Position numbers and translations under genes: made by a program. Shown piece after piece: positions 60,434 through 64,000 of a stretch of DNA of 64,000 nt. The DNA lies in contig NZ_LDPV02000052.1 of the NCBI RefSeq assembly GCF_001038425.2, positions 1 through 64,000 of the forward strand, in the 5' to 3' direction. The stretch comes from Ornithinibacillus contaminans. Lineage in GTDB: Bacteria > Bacillota > Bacilli > Bacillales > Amphibacillaceae. Position 1 is the stretch's first letter. Each line of letters begins with the position of its first letter. A model generated the notes under the pieces. That model saw only the letters and a list, made by a program, of their open reading frames with translations. It did not search any database and was not told the DNA's origin.

Positions 60434-60523
60434 ATGATTGCAGCATTAGTTTTGTTATTCGTCTGGTTTGTGATATTTACTCCAATTATCTTGCTGATTG
60501 CGGTTTTGGCTGCGTTGACCTAA
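60434..60523 (+). CDS. 29-residue hydrophobic small protein
   Basis: MIAALVLLFVWFVIFTPIIL continues into LIAVLAALT and stops, so nearly the whole protein is one membrane helix. GGGAGGTG lies seven bases before the ATG. A near-palindrome, CATAGAAATTCTATG, sits just before that site and could hide it in a hairpin. A strong terminator follows. It may be a sporulation-time small membrane protein. It is too short to assign. Confidence 0.6.
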   Translation: MIAALVLLFVWFVIFTPIILLIAVLAALT

Positions 60524-60558
60524 AAAGTAGGTAAAGGGAAATCTTCCGCTTATCATGA

Positions 60559-60597
60559 GGTAGTAAGCTATCAACTCGATAGTTTACTACCTTTTTT
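60559..60597 (+). terminator. Strong Rho-independent terminator
   Basis: GGTAGTAAGCTATC (60559-60572) pairs with GATAGTTTACTACC (60578-60591) with one G-U pair, then six T. Confidence 0.9.
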
Positions 60598-60669
60598 GTA
60601 TTGGTAGTGTGGGAATTGGCAGAAAAAGTAGCGTTGGTTTAATCAGCTACTCTCTAACATTCAAACCTA

Positions 60670-60699
60670 TGAATAAAATTATCGTCCCACCCAAAACTA
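60670..60699 (+). promoter_or_regulatory. Candidate sigma-G promoter of sspP
   Basis: TGAATA (60670-60675), a 17-base spacer and AAAACTA (60693-60699) fit the forespore sigma-G pattern (TGMATA, CATNNTA) well at -35 and partly at -10. It lies 29 bases before a small spore-protein gene. Confidence 0.5.
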
Positions 60700-60727
60700 A
60701 GAGTATAGCTTGAAAGGAGGAAATTAA

Positions 60728-60880
60728 ATGGCTGGAAGACCAAAGGGACCGAAGCAACAAAAGCAACCGAATCTTCCTACTGGACCAGAAATGCCATATG
60801 GCGAGGGATTGGATGGTTCGAAAAAAGTAAAGAATAAGAATCATTCAAGGCAAAAGAACAATCCCCATCACGGGTTATAA
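60728..60880 (+). CDS. sspP: Small acid-soluble spore protein P
   Basis: A 50-residue basic protein. Its C-terminal half, LDGSKKVKNKNHSRQKNNPHH, is the hallmark of the SspP family of minor spore proteins; the N-terminal half is Pro-, Lys- and Gln-rich. AAAGGAGG lies nine bases before the ATG. It should be made in the forespore. It is too short for many gene callers. Confidence 0.9.
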   Translation: MAGRPKGPKQQKQPNLPTGPEMPYGEGLDGSKKVKNKNHSRQKNNPHHGL

Positions 60881-60889
60881 GGGAAATGC

Positions 60890-60918
60890 AAAAGACAGTC
60901 TATTTGGCTGTCTTTTCG
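60890..60918 (+). terminator. Terminator of sspP
   Basis: AAAAGACAG (60890-60898) pairs perfectly with CTGTCTTTT (60908-60916). Confidence 0.85.
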
Positions 60919-60954
60919 ATTAGCTCGGAATAGGGTCTCAAGACTATTTTGACT

Positions 60955-61045
60955 AAGTGGTCGTTCAGAAATGAGCCCGTGCCACCCACACTTCATAACC
61001 GATATTGCACACGGTGTTCGGCAATTAGTTGCTATTGTTGTTAGT
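60955..61045 (-). other. Possible gene-tail or dispersed-repeat remnant
   Basis: On the minus strand a short frame reads PNTVCNIGYEVWVARAHF and stops, with no start nearby. It looks like the tail of a protein or a piece of a dispersed repeat. The rest of this 212-base gap holds no gene. Confidence 0.25.
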
Positions 61046-61092
61046 TTTACCTAATATGAAAATTATACTAGTAACAACAGGGAGAGATACGA

Positions 61093-61878
61093 TTGAAACT
61101 ATTAAATGATCCGTGGTTTACCGTGGAAGAAATTGATGCGACTACTTTTGCAATTAGTGAATATGGACACTGGGAGAAGGTGCACTCCTTTTTGTTAATT
61201 GGAACAGAGCGGGCTGCATTAATTGATACTGGATTCGGTATTGCTAATATTAAGCGGATTACTGATCAGCTAACTAATTTGCCTATTGTTGTGATCACGA
61301 CACATGTACATGCTGATCACATTGGTGGACATGGTTTGTATGACACTATCCTCGTTCATCAGGCAGAGGCGGATTGGCTGGAGAATGGAATAAAAGGACT
61401 ACCGATTGAGCAAATTCGATATGATATTGGTCGAGATATAACGAAACCAACTCCTAAGGAATTTAATTCGGCTACTTATACGCCATATAAAGGGAAGCCG
61501 ACAGCGATATTATCTGATGGTGAGTTGATTGATTTAGGTGATCGATTGCTAACTATTTTTCATACACCAGGACATTCTCCTGGACATGTTAGTATTTTGG
61601 ATAATGATCGAGAGTATTTATTTACGGGTGATTTACTGTACCTGGACACCCCAATCTATGCTTTTTACCCGACGACAGATCCAGTGGAGCTGTTAAACTC
61701 TTTGGAGAGAATTTCCTATCTACAAGTAGAAAAAATATATGGTTCCCATAATACGTTAGGCATAGATCCAGGTATATTTTTTGAGGTTCAAGAGGCCGTT
61801 TACAATTTACGGATGAAGGATGTAGTTCGTCACGGGACAGGATTACATAAATTCAAATCCTTTAGTATTCGCTTTTAA
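61093..61878 (+). CDS. MBL-fold metallohydrolase
   Basis: A 261-residue hydrolase with the metallo-beta-lactamase fold. The zinc motif is H71-V-H73-A-D75-H76, followed by HTPGHSPGH, LFTGDLLY and GSHNTLGI, giving a complete set of two-metal ligands. The start is TTG 61093 after GGGAGAG. Relatives include glyoxalase II-like and quorum-signal lactonases; the substrate cannot be told. It is a single gene. Confidence 0.88.
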   Translation: MKLLNDPWFTVEEIDATTFAISEYGHWEKVHSFLLIGTERAALIDTGFGIANIKRITDQLTNLPIVVITTHVHADHIGGHGLYDTILVHQAEADWLENGIKGLPIEQIRYDIGRDITKPTPKEFNSATYTPYKGKPTAILSDGELIDLGDRLLTIFHTPGHSPGHVSILDNDREYLFTGDLLYLDTPIYAFYPTTDPVELLNSLERISYLQVEKIYGSHNTLGIDPGIFFEVQEAVYNLRMKDVVRHGTGLHKFKSFSIRF

Positions 61879-61991
61879 GTCTGGAAATGATCTCCGTCTT
61901 AAGTCTGAAACATTTTCAACCCAAGGTCCGTAGTATGATTATTCAAACTTTTTTAAACTAGACTTATCACATACAAAAGGGGTTGAGGTAA

Positions 61992-62978
61992 ATGTCGCAG
62001 GCTATTGTTGAGGTACGAAATCTGAAGAAGTCCTACAAGAAACGTAAAACAAAGGAGTACATAACAGCGGTGGATGATATTTCATTTACAGTGAATAGGG
62101 GAGAAATCATTGGCTTATTAGGCCCGAATGGTGCGGGGAAGACGACAACGATTAAAATGATTTGTGGTTTAGTGGTTCCAGATAGTGGAACGATTACCAT
62201 TAACGGAATTGATAATCAGAAAAAACGGCTCCAGGCTAGGGAACATATAAGTGCTGTTTTGGAAGGTAATCGAAACCTCTACTGGCGTCTTACAGTCCGG
62301 GAAAATTTGGAGTATTTTGCAGGGAACCGTGGGATGTCACGAAAAGTGGTTGCACCAAAGATTAACGAGCTATTAAAACAGTTTCAATTAAAGGATAAAG
62401 AAAATGAACTGGTTAATCGGCTGTCACGCGGGATGCAACAAAAGCTTGCGATTGCGGTTGCGATGCTTGCAGGTAGTGAAGTGATTCTATTGGATGAACC
62501 GACACTAGGCATTGATGTGGAGACAGGGTATGAGGTTCGTGAACTTCTACGTTCTATTGTTACAGAACAAAAGAAGACGATTATCATTACCTCGCATGAT
62601 ATGGATGTCATCCAAGATTTATGTGAACGTACGGTTATTATTAATGATGGTACGGTCATTACGAATGATCGAGTGGAAAACCTATTGAAGCTATTTGATG
62701 TTCGGGCATATTCGGTTAAGCTTGGAGGGCATTTGAGTGAAGAACAACATGAGCTTCTTTTGCAAAAGTTCCCTGATCTTGTATATATTCCTGATACATT
62801 TCAATCGACACTAGAGGTTGAATTGATTCAAAGTGAGGCGATTTACGATTTGTTTGATGTGCTTAAATTAGAACAAATCCCGGTCGATACCATTGATCGT
62901 AAAACGATTAACTTTGAGCAGGTCTTTATGAAGATTGTAAAAGGAGGCGAAAAATATGCGCTTTCTGAACGTGCTTAA
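61992..62978 (+). CDS. ABC-2 type exporter ATPase
   Basis: A 328-residue ATPase of the drug/antibiotic or polysaccharide exporter type. Walker A is GPNGAGKTT (48-56), the signature LSRGMQQKLAIA, and Walker B VILLDEPTLGID. The last 90 residues form the DUF4162-like tail common in these subunits. The permease gene begins 23 bases before its stop. It probably exports a lipid, peptide or antibiotic; the sequence does not say which. AAAGGGG precedes the ATG. Confidence 0.9.
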   Translation: MSQAIVEVRNLKKSYKKRKTKEYITAVDDISFTVNRGEIIGLLGPNGAGKTTTIKMICGLVVPDSGTITINGIDNQKKRLQAREHISAVLEGNRNLYWRLTVRENLEYFAGNRGMSRKVVAPKINELLKQFQLKDKENELVNRLSRGMQQKLAIAVAMLAGSEVILLDEPTLGIDVETGYEVRELLRSIVTEQKKTIIITSHDMDVIQDLCERTVIINDGTVITNDRVENLLKLFDVRAYSVKLGGHLSEEQHELLLQKFPDLVYIPDTFQSTLEVELIQSEAIYDLFDVLKLEQIPVDTIDRKTINFEQVFMKIVKGGEKYALSERA

Positions 62979-63729
62979 TGCCAATATCCGCAGGGAATAT
63001 CTATTGTTGAAGCGGTACATGCCGAATACAATTGCAATGATTATTACGTTTTATGTGCTGTTCTTAGGAATGTTTGCCGGTATTTCATTAATTGGTGATC
63101 CGAGTTCACAGGATACGAATATTCAATACGTGATTGTAAATTATATCTTTTGGTTCTTGGCAATGTTAGTCGTGAATGATATCGGTTGGCAAATTACAAA
63201 TGAAGCAACACAAGGGACACTGGAGCAATTAGGTATGTCCCCAATCGGAATATGGAAAATAATGATGTCGCGATTAATTTCGACAACGATCATTGAATTT
63301 ATTATCATCATTGCCTTACTTTACTTAAGTATGTTAACGGCAGGACAATGGTTGAATGTTGATGTACTATCTATTCTGCCCATTTTAATCTTGACGCTTA
63401 TTAGTATGTTTGGCCTGGGTATGATTATTGCTGGATTCACAATGATTTTGAAGCAAATTCAGGCATTTTTACAGATACTACAATTTCTCTTAGCTGGATT
63501 AACGTTTGTTCCATTAAGTGTTGCACCATTCTTAGCATTTTTCCCATTTGTTAAAGGAATTGATATGGTTCGAGATGTGATGATAAATGGTGTATCGATT
63601 AGTCAATTTCCTATAGGGGATATATTGATATTGGTATTTAATGCTGTATTTTACTTTGGGCTTGGTTTAATTATATTCTTGCGTTGTGAACGATTTGCCA
63701 TGCAAAAAGGACTACTTGCCCATTATTAA
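62956..63729 (+). CDS. ABC-2 type exporter permease
   Basis: A 257-residue membrane subunit with six helices. The cytoplasmic block NEATQGTLEQLGMSPIG and the EAA-like loop before helix three are typical of ABC-2 permeases. GGAGG overlaps the ATPase coding sequence and serves this start. Together with the ATPase it forms a complete exporter. Confidence 0.88.
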   Translation: MRFLNVLNANIRREYLLLKRYMPNTIAMIITFYVLFLGMFAGISLIGDPSSQDTNIQYVIVNYIFWFLAMLVVNDIGWQITNEATQGTLEQLGMSPIGIWKIMMSRLISTTIIEFIIIIALLYLSMLTAGQWLNVDVLSILPILILTLISMFGLGMIIAGFTMILKQIQAFLQILQFLLAGLTFVPLSVAPFLAFFPFVKGIDMVRDVMINGVSISQFPIGDILILVFNAVFYFGLGLIIFLRCERFAMQKGLLAHY

Positions 63730-63730
63730 G

Positions 63731-63770
63731 AAAAAGTGATAGTAACTGAATCAGTTGCTATCACTTTTTT
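63731..63770 (+). terminator. Strong Rho-independent terminator
   Basis: AAAAAGTGATAGTAACTG (63731-63748) pairs with CAGTTGCTATCACTTTTT (63752-63769) with one G-U pair and a T run. Confidence 0.92.
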
Positions 63771-63855
63771 TGGTGATATGGTTCGGTGTGCTAGTAAATT
63801 ATCAGCTAATTTCCTGAAAATAGGTTACTGTCTGATGCAAGGATTTGCCAGTAAT

Positions 63856-63864
63856 CATAGGTTA
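63856..63864 (+). promoter_or_regulatory. Candidate sigma-K -10 element
   Basis: CATAGGTTA fits the mother-cell sigma-K -10 pattern CATANNNTA and lies 34 bases before a coat-protein gene. The -35 AC is not convincing at the expected distance. Confidence 0.4.
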
Positions 63865-63897
63865 ATAGTGAACTTATCACAAGAAAGGGGATTGTAA

Positions 63898-64000
63898 ATG
63901 AGACATCGTAGAATGAATTGCGGATGCCCAACCAATCAAGTTGTGCATCCTACTCAAGAAAATGTCGTACACCAATGCTCAGAAGAAACCGTTCAACATA
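63898..64000 (+). CDS. CotD-like spore coat protein, 5' part
   Basis: The first 34 codons of a gene that runs off the window. The product begins MRHRRMNCGCPTNQVVHPTQ, rich in His, Cys and Gln, as in CotD-family inner coat proteins (VVHPTQ is a common block). AAAGGGG lies eight bases before the ATG. A sigma-K-like -10 lies upstream, fitting mother-cell expression late in sporulation. Confidence 0.72.
   Translation, partial: MRHRRMNCGCPTNQVVHPTQENVVHQCSEETVQH

Noticed and set aside
60647..60844. 65-codon minus-strand frame over sspP
   Set aside because: Shadow of the recognised spore-protein gene on the plus strand.

Overview
The window is chromosomal DNA from a spore-forming, low-GC member of the Bacillaceae. 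A halotolerant genus near Oceanobacillus, Virgibacillus or Ornithinibacillus is my best guess from protein style alone. The evidence is a GerA-type germination operon, small acid-soluble spore proteins, a CotD-like coat protein at the right edge, a bd-type quinol oxidase with a CydS-like subunit, compatible-solute uptake, and Bacillus-style ribosome binding sites and promoters. No rRNA, intact tRNA or CRISPR array is present.

Layout. 1-4.8 kb is an acquired, AT-rich patch: an IS21-family element (istA/istB), the stump of a gene it may have interrupted, and a convergent type II restriction-modification pair whose methyltransferase carries an N-terminal HTH. 5-8.5 kb is a decaying stretch: a secreted protein, a yhfK-like reductase with a one-base frameshift, a small phospholipase A2-like protein, and a multidrug exporter that lost its C-terminus and is joined to the 3' half of a methyltransferase gene. 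8.5-13.2 kb holds an RNase J paralogue and an OpuF-type compatible-solute transporter with permease and binding protein fused. 13.4-19.8 kb holds two DUF485 plus sodium:solute symporter pairs flanking a LytS/LytTR two-component system. 19.9-25.3 kb holds a universal stress protein, a Gfo/Idh/MocA oxidoreductase, a divergent MFS exporter and TetR regulator, and a DUF4317 protein. 25.5-27.5 kb is an AT-rich two-gene module: an unknown protein plus an HTH-ImmA/IrrE metallopeptidase protein. 27.5-35.5 kb holds the bd oxidase genes, a YczE-like protein, an aldo/keto reductase and the germination operon. 35.7-45 kb is a sugar ABC transporter with a dedicated extracellular-sensor, histidine kinase and AraC-type regulator, plus an extra binding protein. 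45-50.2 kb is mixed housekeeping and spore genes. 50.3-56.8 kb has a cation efflux protein and three cyclic-di-GMP proteins. 56.8-64 kb holds small membrane and spore proteins, an FAD oxidoreductase, Mn-dependent pyrophosphatase, an MBL-fold hydrolase, an ABC-2 exporter and the start of a CotD-like gene.

How the parts work together. Two loci look like signal-gated nutrient uptake. In the symporter locus, three ACCRTT repeats spaced exactly 21 bp apart sit just upstream of a weak -35 and a TATAAT, with a near-perfect CcpA cre site at the start point. This suggests LytTR activation plus catabolite repression. In the sugar locus, a cre site overlaps the -35 of the first binding-protein gene, and the XylFII/LytS-like sensor genes lie downstream. 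Two modules could be self-regulating acquired elements: the restriction-modification pair, with a perfect inverted repeat in its leader, and the HTH-ImmA/IrrE pair, with a 13-bp-arm inverted repeat just upstream of its promoter. The latter is my leading candidate for an undescribed system.
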